Position numbers and translations under genes: made by a program
In this document: in pieces, positions 6,874-16,427 of the stretch
How positions within the stretch are numbered: the stretch's first letter is position 1
Layout of the letters: every line of letters begins with the position of its first letter
NCBI RefSeq assembly: GCF_002140975.2
Contig: NZ_CP147247.1
Coordinates: forward strand, 2,791,001-2,855,000
Direction: 5' to 3'
Length of the DNA: 64,000 nt
DNA from: Enterococcus sp. 9E7_DIV0242
GTDB taxonomy: Bacteria; Bacillota; Bacilli; Lactobacillales; Enterococcaceae
Notes under the pieces: model-generated
The model's input: the letters and a program-made list of their open reading frames with translations, nothing else
Databases searched by the model: none
What the model was told of the DNA's origin: nothing

Positions 6874-9477
6874 ATGGCAACAGAACTAGGAAAAGCATAT
6901 GTTCAAATTGTACCCTCAGCTCGTGGCTTGTCAGGAGCGCTTAGGGGTCAACTTGATCCAGAGGCAGAATCAGCAGGACAATCAGCTGGTTTAAAAATAG
7001 GTACTGGTTTGAAAGTTGCTGCCGTCGCTGCTGTCGCCGCAGTAGGTGCAACTTTAGGGAAGGTCATTTCTTCATCACTTTCAGAAGGGGCCAACCTCCA
7101 ACAATCGCTTGGTGGTATTGAAACGCTGTTTAAAGGTAGTGCTAATAAAGTTATCAAATATGCAGATGAAGCATACCGTACTGCAGGCCTATCAGCTAAT
7201 GACTACATGGAGAGCGTGACCAGCTTCTCAGCAAGTTTGTTACAGTCTATGGGCGGAGACACAGAAGCTGCAGCAGACAAAGCAAACATGGCGTTAATTG
7301 ATATGTCAGATAACGCAAATAAAATGGGAACGAGTATGCAAGATATACAAAACGCTTATCAAGGATTTGCAAAGCAAAACTATACAATGCTTGATAACTT
7401 GAAACTTGGTTACGGTGGTACTAAAACCGAGATGGAAAGATTACTGGCGGATGCTGAAAAGCTAACCGGTATAAAGTACGATATTAACAACCTTGCGGAC
7501 GTGTACGATGCGATTCATGCCGTTCAGGAAGAACTCGATATAACAGGAACAACAGCCAAAGAAGCAGCAGAAACATTCAGTGGTTCCTTTGCAGCAATGA
7601 AATCAGCATTCTCTAACGTATTGGGTAACTTGGCACTAGGAAGAGACATAACACCTTCTTTGCAAGCTTTAGCAGAAACAACCTCTACTTTTCTACTTGG
7701 AAATTTCTTTCCGATGGTAGGGAACATACTATCTACATTACCTAGTGCAATTGGTACTTTTATATCAGCGTCAGCCCCGATGATTGGGGAAGCATTTGAC
7801 AGTCTATTAGCTAGTTTAAATATTGATATACCTATTTTTGACACGATAGAAACCGCACTAAAAAAAGTAGGTCTAGTTATAGAAACGTTTAAGACTTGGA
7901 CAAATTTGTTCGACAATACAAAAGGAAGCGTGTTTGATTTAAGAGATTCATTTACGGAATTAATGCCTATGTCATTATATGCTGATATAGCAGATTTAGC
8001 GTATGAATTTGGAGAAATGGTCATGAAATTCCAAGAGGGCATGGCTACTGTTGCGTCTGATTTGGCAAGCTTGGGGGCTTCAATTGTTTCAGGGTTGGGC
8101 AATGCCTTTGCAACAATAGCCCCTGTTTTTATAAGTAGTTTCGGGAAAATATTGTCACAAATACCGGGATTATTAAGTACAGTAATAACTTCCATAACTC
8201 CTATTGTTGATATGATAGGCGAAGCAATTACAAGGCTGGATTTTAGCGGTATACAGGCATTTGCAGAAGCAGTAATACCAGCTGTAACTGCCGCATTTGA
8301 AACGATGATGACGATTGTGCGACCTGCAATTGATCAACTCATAGAATCATTTGTTAATATGTGGAACGCGGCACAACCATTCATTTCTGCGCTTGCTGAG
8401 CTATTAATGCCTGTATTGCAGATAGTGGCTTCATTCTTGGGTGGAGTGTTTAAAGGGGTGCTAATGGGTGTCTCAGCGGTATTTGATATGATTGCTGTTG
8501 CAGTTCAGTTCCTTACTCCGGTCGTACAATTCTTGGTAGGTGTGTTTCAAGCTTGCTTACCTGTCTTTCAAACGATTGCGGAATGGGTCGGTGTTGTTAT
8601 CGGTCTTTTTGCTAATCTAGGATCGGTCGGGAGTGGTTTGAGCGGGATGTTATCAAGCGCTTGGACCAACATACAATCAGCTATATCTACAGCAGGAACA
8701 ATTATTTCTGGTGTAATCAACGGGATTAAAACTTTCTTTAGCTCGCTTGGAAGTGCAGGCAGTGTATTAAGCGGCCTCATTTCAAATATTTGGGGCGTTA
8801 TTCAATCAGTCATTTCGGCTGCCGGAAGCGTAATACAGGGAGTTCTAACTGCTGTCGGAAGTGGATTTTCAGGTATGGGAAGCGTGGTATCTAGCGTAGG
8901 CTCTCAAGTGCAAGGAGTAATCAATAGTATAAAGAATTTATTTAACAGCTTGAGAAATATAGATATCAGTGGTGCAGGTAAAGCAATCATGGATGGGTTC
9001 CTAGGCGGACTGAAAGGCGCTTGGGGAGCTGTTACTGATTTTGTCGGTGGTATTGCTGACTGGATCGCAAAAAACAAAGGTCCTATCTCCTATGATAAGA
9101 AATTGTTGATTCCTGCTGGTAATGCAATAATGGCCGGATTAAACAAAGGACTACAAGAGGAGTTTAAGGTAGTCAAATCAACCGTCTCAAACATGGCAAA
9201 CGAGCTAGGAGATAGCTTTGATATGTCGGATAATTTCGATTCTTTTAGTGACATAGATACTCAAAGAAGTATTATGTATGACATTTCAAAAGGATTTGAA
9301 AGAGACAAAGCTTCTCTAATTGATGACAAAGTAGACAAGCAACCGATAGAAATTAAAGTGCCTGTATATCTTTATCCGGGAGCGACAAAAGAAATCGGCT
9401 ATGCTACAGCGCCGCACGTTTTAGAAGCGAACAAAAACAGAGAGTATATTGTTAATGCAGTGAGAGGTGGGGCTTAA
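6874..9477 (+). CDS. Phage tail tape measure protein
   Basis: This 867-residue protein sets tail length. It begins ELGKAYVQIVPSARGLSGAL, the usual N-terminus of tape measures in lactic-acid bacteria phages. It has alanine-rich helices around residues 45-65 and a long central stretch (about 250-620) of hydrophobic helices that may insert into the host membrane. A glycine/serine-rich segment (about 640-730) comes before a DUF-type tail. A strong AGGAGG lies upstream. The stop overlaps the Dit start by one base. Confidence 0.93.
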   Translation: MATELGKAYVQIVPSARGLSGALRGQLDPEAESAGQSAGLKIGTGLKVAAVAAVAAVGATLGKVISSSLSEGANLQQSLGGIETLFKGSANKVIKYADEAYRTAGLSANDYMESVTSFSASLLQSMGGDTEAAADKANMALIDMSDNANKMGTSMQDIQNAYQGFAKQNYTMLDNLKLGYGGTKTEMERLLADAEKLTGIKYDINNLADVYDAIHAVQEELDITGTTAKEAAETFSGSFAAMKSAFSNVLGNLALGRDITPSLQALAETTSTFLLGNFFPMVGNILSTLPSAIGTFISASAPMIGEAFDSLLASLNIDIPIFDTIETALKKVGLVIETFKTWTNLFDNTKGSVFDLRDSFTELMPMSLYADIADLAYEFGEMVMKFQEGMATVASDLASLGASIVSGLGNAFATIAPVFISSFGKILSQIPGLLSTVITSITPIVDMIGEAITRLDFSGIQAFAEAVIPAVTAAFETMMTIVRPAIDQLIESFVNMWNAAQPFISALAELLMPVLQIVASFLGGVFKGVLMGVSAVFDMIAVAVQFLTPVVQFLVGVFQACLPVFQTIAEWVGVVIGLFANLGSVGSGLSGMLSSAWTNIQSAISTAGTIISGVINGIKTFFSSLGSAGSVLSGLISNIWGVIQSVISAAGSVIQGVLTAVGSGFSGMGSVVSSVGSQVQGVINSIKNLFNSLRNIDISGAGKAIMDGFLGGLKGAWGAVTDFVGGIADWIAKNKGPISYDKKLLIPAGNAIMAGLNKGLQEEFKVVKSTVSNMANELGDSFDMSDNFDSFSDIDTQRSIMYDISKGFERDKASLIDDKVDKQPIEIKVPVYLYPGATKEIGYATAPHVLEANKNREYIVNAVRGGA

Positions 9478-10973
9478 TGGTAAAGTTTGTATCAATGAAA
9501 AAAACTTTGTCAGTAGTATTCGACGGTCACGAACTGGCAGATTATTTAATCGTTGCGCCGGGCTTTGATCGAGGGATAGGCTCAAGTCGTGACATTAATT
9601 TGCAGAAATTAGGAGAAAGAAGAGGGAAAGAGTTTTTGTCAGTTACTAATGACGAAAGCTCTATTTCTATGCCTTTTTCTTTAGTGGATAATGTGCTTGA
9701 AAAACGCAGAGAATTAGCAAGAATTCTTGACGTTGATGAACCGAAAAAATTAGTTTTCGGAGATGAACCTGACAAATATTATTTAGCGATTCCTTCGGAT
9801 GATGTTCCTTTTTCTGATAGTAAGTATTATGGAAGCGGCACAATAACATGGCTAGTTCCGGATGCTGCAGCGCATTCTACAGTAATAACCCCATTTCCAT
9901 TAAAGAAGAACACTGATGGTATCTATGAATTTGAAATCGATAACGAAGGCTCAGAGAGTGTGCCGATCACATACAGATTGAAGAATACGAAAGATAACGG
10001 ATATGTGGGGATCGTTTCGGAATACGGGGCAATGCAATTCGGGAAAATCGATGAACTGGACGGAGAAGACTACAAGCAAAATGAGAAACTTATAAGTACA
10101 AGAACTTTCAGCAGTTATCCGGATTTCTCAGGAGCAAACCCACAGGATCAAAACAAGTTGGCTAACGGTAAGTTAGTTCAGAACTCTTTAGGGTTAGCGC
10201 TAAACACAGTTGGAACGGGAGCAGTAACTTTTAACGGCGGTATGAAAATGATAAATATTCCTGCGGATTCAGAAGGAAATACCAGCGCTAAGAACTTCTA
10301 TTGCTATTTCAATTCATGGTTCGAGACAGGATTACAAGGTCAAACAGGCTGTATCAACATTAGCTTTTTTACTGCAGATAACAAGCTGATTTGTTCATAC
10401 ATCATTGAGAAGATAGATGCTTCTGGAAATACCGCTCGTGTCATGTTTCAAGTCGGCGGAGGAAATCAACCTGTATACAAACAAATCGATTTTATCCCAT
10501 CATTCAGAGATGATCAGAACCCCTTCAATAATTCGAGAGGTCATACTGATTTGATAAAGACTGGCGATACGGTAGAAATGTACTGGTGGGGCAAGCGTTT
10601 TGCAGCTAGCTCTCCGCAAATTAAAGATATGGAATGTGCAAAAATAGGCGTTTACATCGGTCAGTATAAAAATAGAAATCTTGGCAACCAGTTTGTTACT
10701 CGCTGCTACTTAAGAGAATTGAATTTCTCGAAAATGAACGTTGATAAGTGGCGAGATGTTCCGAATCGATATTCTCCAAATACAGAACTTGTTGTAAATG
10801 GAGACGAAACAAGAATTTATGTCGATGGAGTCACGGCACTTGACGATGAAGTCAAAGGAACACAGTATTTTAAGGCGCCACCAGGCAAGACGAAAATACA
10901 GGTCTATGTATCTGATTTCAGTGAGCTTGACTTGTCAGCTTGTACAGCAGAGATAAGGGAGGCATGGATTTAA
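9477..10973 (+). CDS. Distal tail protein (Dit)
   Basis: This 498-residue protein follows the tape measure in TAATG overlap. Residues 1-130 (KTLSVVFDGHELADYLIV and the GRRRGKEFLS-type segment) match the N-terminal domain of siphovirus Dit, which builds the hub ring at the tail tip. The extra 250-residue middle/C-terminal part (about 200-440) looks like a carbohydrate-binding insertion, as in evolved Dit proteins. ATG 9477 is chosen because of GAGGTGGGG just upstream. Confidence 0.85.
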   Translation: MVKFVSMKKTLSVVFDGHELADYLIVAPGFDRGIGSSRDINLQKLGERRGKEFLSVTNDESSISMPFSLVDNVLEKRRELARILDVDEPKKLVFGDEPDKYYLAIPSDDVPFSDSKYYGSGTITWLVPDAAAHSTVITPFPLKKNTDGIYEFEIDNEGSESVPITYRLKNTKDNGYVGIVSEYGAMQFGKIDELDGEDYKQNEKLISTRTFSSYPDFSGANPQDQNKLANGKLVQNSLGLALNTVGTGAVTFNGGMKMINIPADSEGNTSAKNFYCYFNSWFETGLQGQTGCINISFFTADNKLICSYIIEKIDASGNTARVMFQVGGGNQPVYKQIDFIPSFRDDQNPFNNSRGHTDLIKTGDTVEMYWWGKRFAASSPQIKDMECAKIGVYIGQYKNRNLGNQFVTRCYLRELNFSKMNVDKWRDVPNRYSPNTELVVNGDETRIYVDGVTALDDEVKGTQYFKAPPGKTKIQVYVSDFSELDLSACTAEIREAWI

Positions 10974-13900
10974 TGAATGAAAATGTAAGAATAGCGGTTC
11001 GTGACTCTCTTGATCGGCAAACACTCACGTTTCTGGATAACTCAGCAACAGGCACACTTCATTATACAAATGACACGCTCAACCGATTTGTTGAAGGCGA
11101 CGCAAGTGTATTAACAATTGATGTAGCAAAGACTCATGAGGATGTTCAATATCTGACGTGTGGCAATAAGCTTGCGTTTATCTGGAAGAATAAAGACTAC
11201 TGGATGAACATTATCGATGTAGAAGAAAATGAGTATCAGCTTACTGTTATCGCTTTTAGTCTTTCGCTTGAGTTGAACAATGAAACTCGCGGAGAGTATA
11301 ACAGCGATGGCGCAATGAGTATTGAACAGTATATCAGAAAATTTGATCCAGAAAGAACTTTGACTATCGGACTTAACGAAGTATCAGATAAGAAAATTTC
11401 ATATGAATGGACCGGCACTCAGACCGTGCTTGCTCGTCTCTATTCGATCGCTAACGTATTCAGTGCAGAATTTGAGTTTGTTACTAAGCTAAATGACGAC
11501 TACAGCTTAAACAGCATTACATTGAATATCTATCGTAAGCATTCAGATACAAGCCAAGGTATCGGAGAGAACAAAACGAATGTGACATTGAGGTTTGGCA
11601 AAGAAATCAAGACGATCACACGGAAAGAGAATATCAAGGAAATCTATACAGGTATTCGTCCACGTGGGAAAGATGGTTTAAATTTAGTCGGTTATATAAA
11701 AAAGGAATACGATAAGAACAACTTGCTAGAGTATTACACCGATGGAGATTTAATCAGAGCGCCACAGGCTCGTGATCGATTCCCTTCTTTCGCCGCCCAA
11801 ACAACCGATATGTATATCACATATGACTGGGAAACGGAGTACAGCACACAAGAAGCTTTATATGGGGCTGCACTTGCTGAACTGAAAAAGCATTGTGTAC
11901 CTGAGCTTGAGTTTACTGTAGACGGCTACTTTGACACAAATGTAGGTGATACTTTAACGATTGAAAACAATAAATATAAGCCTATTTTGATCATAGAAGC
12001 ACGTGTGACTGAGCAAATAGAATCGTTTACCGATCCAAGCAAAAACAAAACGACATTCTCGAATTTTAAGGAAATCGGCAGTCAGATTGATTCTTCTTTG
12101 TTGGCGAAAGTTCAACAGCTGATCGATGCAAACAAGAAATATGAATATCAGATGATTAGCGACAATGGCACAGTATTTAAAAACGGAGAAGGGCAGACAA
12201 CTTTAAAAGCTCGTGTTCTGGACGGTGTAGAAGACATTACAAACAGCCTATATGTTGTTTGGTACAAAGACGGTCAACACCTCGTTGATGCTCAGAGTAT
12301 TACCGTCAAAGCAGCAGATATCAATGAGAAAGCTGTATATCGCTACATTGCTACAAACGTTTCAGGCTCAAACAGCGGAGGCTTTGAGGTCACTGTCACG
12401 AATGTTGATGACGGGAAAGGTGGCAGAGGGGTAGTATCAACCGTCATTACTTACCAGAAATCAACTTCCGGAACCACTGTACCAATAGGAACATGGAGTA
12501 GTTCAATTCCTTCTATTGCAGCTGGTGAATATCTATGGACTCGAACAATATTTAGTTATACGGACACAACGACTAGTACAGCTTATTCGGTTGGACGTAT
12601 GGGTGTTAATGGTAGTCCGGGAAAAGATGGAACAGATGGGGTAGGTGTAAAACAAGTAGACGTTCACTATCAAGCAGGGTCTTCTGGTACGTCTGCACCT
12701 ACAGGAACATGGACAACCACAGTTCCGTCAGTATCAGCTAACCAATATCTATGGACCCGAACAACGACAACATACACAGACAATTCTACTAGTATTGCCT
12801 ATTCAGTCGGTAAAATGGGGGCTAACGGTTCGGATGCTAAGTTGCTCTATTTATCTGCTACAGCTGAAACAATGAATTTCAATCCGGACAATACACCGAA
12901 AAATACAACGATCACTATTTCGGCTAAATTGCAAAATGTAACAGGAACCGCAACTTTTAAAGCAATTCCATACATCGGTACTACAGCGCAAAGTGAAATT
13001 GCTTTAGGAGGCTCCGGAAATGACCGGACGTTGACAAGCGCTCAATGGAGTAACAAGCAATGGGATTTCATAGCTATTACAGCAACGTTGAGCGGATTAA
13101 CTGATACATTGTCTATTGTAAAGGTTACTGATGGAGAGGACGGTACGGACGGGATTAACGGGTCAGGACAATTGTTATTCAATCCTAATTGGGAAAATTA
13201 TAACAGTTCTGGCAATACGTCAACGATGGGATGGACATACAACGCCTATGCTAAACGGTTAGCAGCGGAATCTGATAATCCAACCTTACCAATAATGAGA
13301 ATAGGGGAAGGAAGTACAGCGTCGAGATATATTCGAAGTGTAAACATTCCTGTAGTTCCAGACACTTATATCAGGATTCAAGGAGAAGCGAGATTTAGCA
13401 CTGTTACAGTTAACACTGGATATTTTTCTGTAGTTAGATTTTACGAAGCTGGAAAGGCTGCTGAGAACGAGACGCAACTGGCAGGAGCGAACAGTTATTT
13501 TCAACTTAATAACGTTTCAAATGGTTCGCTCGTTAAGGATGTGGTAACTACACCTGCATCAAATACAACAGTTGCGAACGTTTGGACACCTTTTACTCAC
13601 ACTATCAAAGTTCCTGCGGGTGTCTCTAATATGAAATGGTTTGCTTGGAACGGACAAGCAGTCGCAACAGCATATACGGATTTCAGGGGCGTATCAATAA
13701 CTACGTACAAAGAAGGCGAGAAAGGCGATCCAGGTATAATCTATTCTGACGCTGAACCAAACCCAAAAGAAAAAAATATGATGTGGCAAAAGCCAGGCGA
13801 ACCGTTGAAACGCTGGAATGGCGCTACGTGGGTTATTCATCAGTTTATGGCAGATAACATCTATGCAACAAATTTGACTGTTACCGATGGAAAATTTGAA

Positions 13901-14503
13901 AAGCTTGAGGGTACTGAAATCCACGGATCATTATTTAAGAATACGTTTAGCAATTACAGCTCTGTTCAAGACGCAATGAGCGGTTACACTCAAATTCAGG
14001 GCGCAACAGTAGAGTCTCGTTATACGGGAGATACGACTGGATTAGAAGGATATTGGAGTCTAACGCCGACTGGTTATAGTATGGGGATGAAGCAAAAAAA
14101 CGGGAATTCAAATGGAATAGATTTATACTATGACCGTTTAGTTTTAAGACAAAACTCAGATTATGTAGTTTTAGATTATGCTACTATGCGCGATTCTGGC
14201 TGGATCACTATCCCCTGGGCACGAACGGGAGTAAGCGGCACGCTACAATATCGCTACTACTTGGGAACGTTCACTTGTCGTTTGATTGATTTTGTGTTTA
14301 ATGGAACAACATCTAGCGCGTCCCCGCTGGCTCGTATTCCTTCGAGTGTATTTGTGCCAACAGCTTCACAGATGCACCTTATCCCACTTTGGAACAATTC
14401 AGGAACAACCGATACTATTCAAGTTAATGCGGATGGTGGAATTCATAAAGTATCAAACAACGGAGGAACTACGATGGCACGGGCTTCGTTCGTTGTATTT
14501 TAA
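10973..14503 (+). CDS. Tail-associated protein (Tal) with fibre/receptor-binding region
   Basis: This 1176-residue protein starts at ATG 10973, ten bases from AGGGAGG. An upstream in-frame ATG is too close to that site. Residues 1-380 resemble prophage endopeptidase tail proteins that form the tail-tip plug. After about residue 480 come two related units of roughly 70 residues (shared motifs YLWTRT and YSVG[RK]MG). Collagen-like Gly-X-Y tracts (GSPGKDGTDG, GEKGDPG) follow in places. The C-terminal 300 residues are probably the receptor-binding head. It likely contacts cell-wall polymers during adsorption. Confidence 0.85.
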   Translation: MNENVRIAVRDSLDRQTLTFLDNSATGTLHYTNDTLNRFVEGDASVLTIDVAKTHEDVQYLTCGNKLAFIWKNKDYWMNIIDVEENEYQLTVIAFSLSLELNNETRGEYNSDGAMSIEQYIRKFDPERTLTIGLNEVSDKKISYEWTGTQTVLARLYSIANVFSAEFEFVTKLNDDYSLNSITLNIYRKHSDTSQGIGENKTNVTLRFGKEIKTITRKENIKEIYTGIRPRGKDGLNLVGYIKKEYDKNNLLEYYTDGDLIRAPQARDRFPSFAAQTTDMYITYDWETEYSTQEALYGAALAELKKHCVPELEFTVDGYFDTNVGDTLTIENNKYKPILIIEARVTEQIESFTDPSKNKTTFSNFKEIGSQIDSSLLAKVQQLIDANKKYEYQMISDNGTVFKNGEGQTTLKARVLDGVEDITNSLYVVWYKDGQHLVDAQSITVKAADINEKAVYRYIATNVSGSNSGGFEVTVTNVDDGKGGRGVVSTVITYQKSTSGTTVPIGTWSSSIPSIAAGEYLWTRTIFSYTDTTTSTAYSVGRMGVNGSPGKDGTDGVGVKQVDVHYQAGSSGTSAPTGTWTTTVPSVSANQYLWTRTTTTYTDNSTSIAYSVGKMGANGSDAKLLYLSATAETMNFNPDNTPKNTTITISAKLQNVTGTATFKAIPYIGTTAQSEIALGGSGNDRTLTSAQWSNKQWDFIAITATLSGLTDTLSIVKVTDGEDGTDGINGSGQLLFNPNWENYNSSGNTSTMGWTYNAYAKRLAAESDNPTLPIMRIGEGSTASRYIRSVNIPVVPDTYIRIQGEARFSTVTVNTGYFSVVRFYEAGKAAENETQLAGANSYFQLNNVSNGSLVKDVVTTPASNTTVANVWTPFTHTIKVPAGVSNMKWFAWNGQAVATAYTDFRGVSITTYKEGEKGDPGIIYSDAEPNPKEKNMMWQKPGEPLKRWNGATWVIHQFMADNIYATNLTVTDGKFEKLEGTEIHGSLFKNTFSNYSSVQDAMSGYTQIQGATVESRYTGDTTGLEGYWSLTPTGYSMGMKQKNGNSNGIDLYYDRLVLRQNSDYVVLDYATMRDSGWITIPWARTGVSGTLQYRYYLGTFTCRLIDFVFNGTTSSASPLARIPSSVFVPTASQMHLIPLWNNSGTTDTIQVNADGGIHKVSNNGGTTMARASFVVF

Positions 14504-14523
14504 TAGAAGAAAGTAGGCGAAAT

Positions 14524-14817
14524 ATGAGATTTTTAGGCTTAACACTTGGAGAGATAGCAACCTTAATCGGATTGCTAGGCGGAGGATTTAGCGGAATTAT
14601 GTTTCTGTTCAAGGCCATCGTCATCGCGCCGCTTAAGTCATCTATCGATAGCTTAGAGAAATCGGTCACGATATTTTCTAGGCAATTAGAGGAAAGTAAA
14701 GCTGATAGACAGATATTGCATCAGCGAATCAATAAAATGGATGTACGTGTGACTATTTTAGAAGAGCACGATAAATGGGAAGAAACGCATAGAAAGGGCG
14801 GACAACATGAACAATAA
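14524..14817 (+). CDS. Small phage membrane protein (XhlA-like), lysis module
   Basis: This 97-residue protein has one hydrophobic segment (about residues 9-36, with GLLGGGFSGIMFLFKAIVIAP). A charged coiled-coil region follows (KSSIDSLEKSVTIFSRQLEESK onward). The layout resembles haemolysin XhlA-type proteins found before holins. It overlaps the holin start by 11 bases. Confidence 0.65.
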   Translation: MRFLGLTLGEIATLIGLLGGGFSGIMFLFKAIVIAPLKSSIDSLEKSVTIFSRQLEESKADRQILHQRINKMDVRVTILEEHDKWEETHRKGGQHEQ

Positions 14818-15013
14818 AACGTATGATTATTTGAAATGGATTGTATTGACAGTAATGCCAGCTTTAGCGGTGCTGATTTCAACAGTAGGCGGAAGTCTTA
14901 AATGGGAATATACGGAGATCACAGTGACGGTATTAAATGCCGTGACTGTATTTTTAGGCGCTTCTTTGGGTGTTTCCAGTATTAATTATCAAAAAAATGG
15001 AGATGATGAGTGA
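14807..15013 (+). CDS. Phage holin, Dp-1-like
   Basis: This 68-residue protein has two membrane segments (about residues 11-30 and 38-58). Its sequence (TYDYLKWIVLTVMPALAVL; VTVFLGASLGVSSINYQ) fits the Dp-1 type holin family. It makes the membrane lesion that releases endolysin at the end of the lytic cycle. Its stop overlaps the endolysin start (TGATG). Confidence 0.83.
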   Translation: MNNKTYDYLKWIVLTVMPALAVLISTVGGSLKWEYTEITVTVLNAVTVFLGASLGVSSINYQKNGDDE

Positions 15014-15801
15014 TGGTTAAGATTTTACTGATAGCCGGCCATGGCGCCGGCGATCCCGGTGCGGTTGGATGTGGGTTACAAGAAGCAGTTGAAACTCGTG
15101 ACGTCGTAAATCGTCTAGCGCCTTTACTGAGAAATAAGGGTGCAGATGTCACGGTACTAAATCAGAATATAAACGCTTATGCTTCAATACAAAATAATTC
15201 AGTTCCTTTTTCAAGAGGGTACGACTATGTATTCGAGGTTCATTTCAATGCTGCAGGTGCAACCGCACAAGGTACAGAAATCTTTGTGACTAACGCAGAG
15301 AGCGCAACAGATGTAGAACAAAAAATCATGAGTAAATTAAGTAAGTTTTTTGTCAATCGAGGCGTAAAGCGTACGGATTTTTCAGTAATATGGACAGCAA
15401 AAAGCATGGGAATGAGTAGCGCTTTGCTTGAGGTCTGCTTCATTTCTAGTAAAGAAGATATCGCAGTATATAATGCTAATCGTCAGGCTATCGCTCAAGC
15501 AATCGCAGACGGCATTGCTGAGGGTTTCGGACTAAGTACATCATCTACAAATACAAGCAACAATGATACAACAAATAAAACAACCAAATTGGAGGAAATC
15601 AACATGGAATGCATTATTCAGAAAAATAAATCTCAATACTACTTTGATGGAACATCGATCAAAGCACTTGCGAATCCGGCAGAATCACGAGCAGTCGGAG
15701 ACGTTTACAAGGCTATTAACGGAAAGAACATCACTGTAGTAATTGTAACTGATGCGCAATTTGAGAGCTTGAAAAACTTAAGCAAACGTAAAGCGTTGTA
15801 A
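15013..15801 (+). CDS. Endolysin, N-acetylmuramoyl-L-alanine amidase (Amidase_3)
   Basis: This 262-residue lysin has an Amidase_3 domain (residues 1-175). Zinc-site motifs are visible: GHGAGDPGAVG near the start, FEVHFNAA in the middle and LLEVCFIS with the catalytic Glu. A Ser/Thr/Asn linker (about 176-195) joins a C-terminal domain of about 65 residues that probably binds the enterococcal wall. ATG 15013 has GGAG ten bases upstream and is preferred to GTG 15010. A second, well-spaced ribosome site inside the gene precedes an in-frame ATG at 15604. Confidence 0.9.
   Translation: MVKILLIAGHGAGDPGAVGCGLQEAVETRDVVNRLAPLLRNKGADVTVLNQNINAYASIQNNSVPFSRGYDYVFEVHFNAAGATAQGTEIFVTNAESATDVEQKIMSKLSKFFVNRGVKRTDFSVIWTAKSMGMSSALLEVCFISSKEDIAVYNANRQAIAQAIADGIAEGFGLSTSSTNTSNNDTTNKTTKLEEINMECIIQKNKSQYYFDGTSIKALANPAESRAVGDVYKAINGKNITVVIVTDAQFESLKNLSKRKAL
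15604..15801 (+). CDS. Predicted internal product: isolated endolysin cell-wall-binding domain
   Basis: An in-frame ATG at 15604 lies seven bases after GGAGGA (15591-15596), a better site than that of the full gene. It would yield a 65-residue protein (starts MECIIQKNKSQYYFDG) exactly at the linker/binding-domain boundary. The endolysin of Enterococcus phage F170/08 (Lys170) is known to be made this way, as a complex of one full-length chain and several binding-domain chains. That this gene does the same is inference. Confidence 0.6.
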   Translation: MECIIQKNKSQYYFDGTSIKALANPAESRAVGDVYKAINGKNITVVIVTDAQFESLKNLSKRKAL

Positions 15802-15803
15802 AT

Positions 15804-15849
15804 AAATCATCAGTTAACTTTTAGAGCAAGGTTTAGGTTGATGATTTTT
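15804..15849 (+). terminator. Terminator of the prophage late operon
   Basis: AAATCATCA (15804-15812) pairs with TGATGATTT (15839-15847), with further pairing inside, and is followed by a T run. It lies directly after the endolysin stop. Confidence 0.7.
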
Positions 15850-16192
15850 GAAGGTAGTTGTATTTTAGTTTAAGGACGAATGAGTGTAGTTGAAAAATAC
15901 CATCAAAATTTGTACTTTGGTTGAATCGTTGTGGTTGTTAAAAATCATCAATTATTGTGAAATAGTTGTAAAAAATAGCAAAGCCCTTGTTACTTAATCA
16001 GAGCAGGGGCTTTGCTTATCTCACAGCGCCTAATTTTTGACCTTGAATTTGACCTTGAAGCAGTTCATGTATATTACAATGTATATACTAATAAATTGCT
16101 ATGCTTTGATTAAAACAAAGCGAAAAATTACGTATTCCTATATAATAGAAGAAAAAGATTTAAGAGTTTATACAAGAAGGAGAAGATAGTAA
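15850..16192. other. Prophage-chromosome junction region without a gene
   Basis: No coding frame is supported here. It holds a strong inverted repeat (AGCAAAGCCC at 15977 / GGGCTTTGCT ending 16016) with a T run on the minus-strand side, which would terminate leftward transcription. It also holds an exact tandem pair of the 12-mer TTTGACCTTGAA (16036-16059), and a TATAAT at 16141 that may serve the next gene. The prophage right end should lie in this interval, but the attachment core cannot be fixed without the left end. Confidence 0.5.
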
Positions 16193-16411
16193 ATGGCTCA
16201 AGAATTTTCATATGAAATCGTAGAAGAAATTGTTGTTCTTTCCGAGAATGCGAAAGGATGGCGTAAAGAATTGAACTTGGTAAGCTGGAACGATCGTCCA
16301 CCGAAATTTGATTTACGTGACTGGGCGCCGGACCATGAGAAAATGGGTAAAGGGATCACATTAACAAATGAAGAATTTGAAACACTGCGCGAAACCCTGA
16401 AATCTATGTAG
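16193..16411 (+). CDS. YdbC-like PC4 family protein
   Basis: This 72-residue protein (EFSYEIVEEIVVLSENAKGW, WNDRPPKFDLRDWAPDHEKM, GITLTNEEFETLRETL) matches the YdbC family of Firmicutes. These are dimeric PC4-fold single-strand DNA-binding proteins. An AAGGAGAAG ribosome site precedes the ATG. A TATAAT lies 47 bases upstream. It is adjacent to yicC and probably chromosomal rather than prophage. Confidence 0.82.
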   Translation: MAQEFSYEIVEEIVVLSENAKGWRKELNLVSWNDRPPKFDLRDWAPDHEKMGKGITLTNEEFETLRETLKSM

Positions 16412-16427
16412 AAAGGACACCCTGTCA

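Noticed and set aside
7524..8195. 223-codon minus-strand frame inside the tape measure gene
   Set aside because: It lies wholly within a clear plus-strand gene, has no ribosome site and mirrors its codon pattern.
16036..16059. CtsR operator
   Set aside because: The heptads are 12 bp apart instead of 10 and no heat-shock gene follows.
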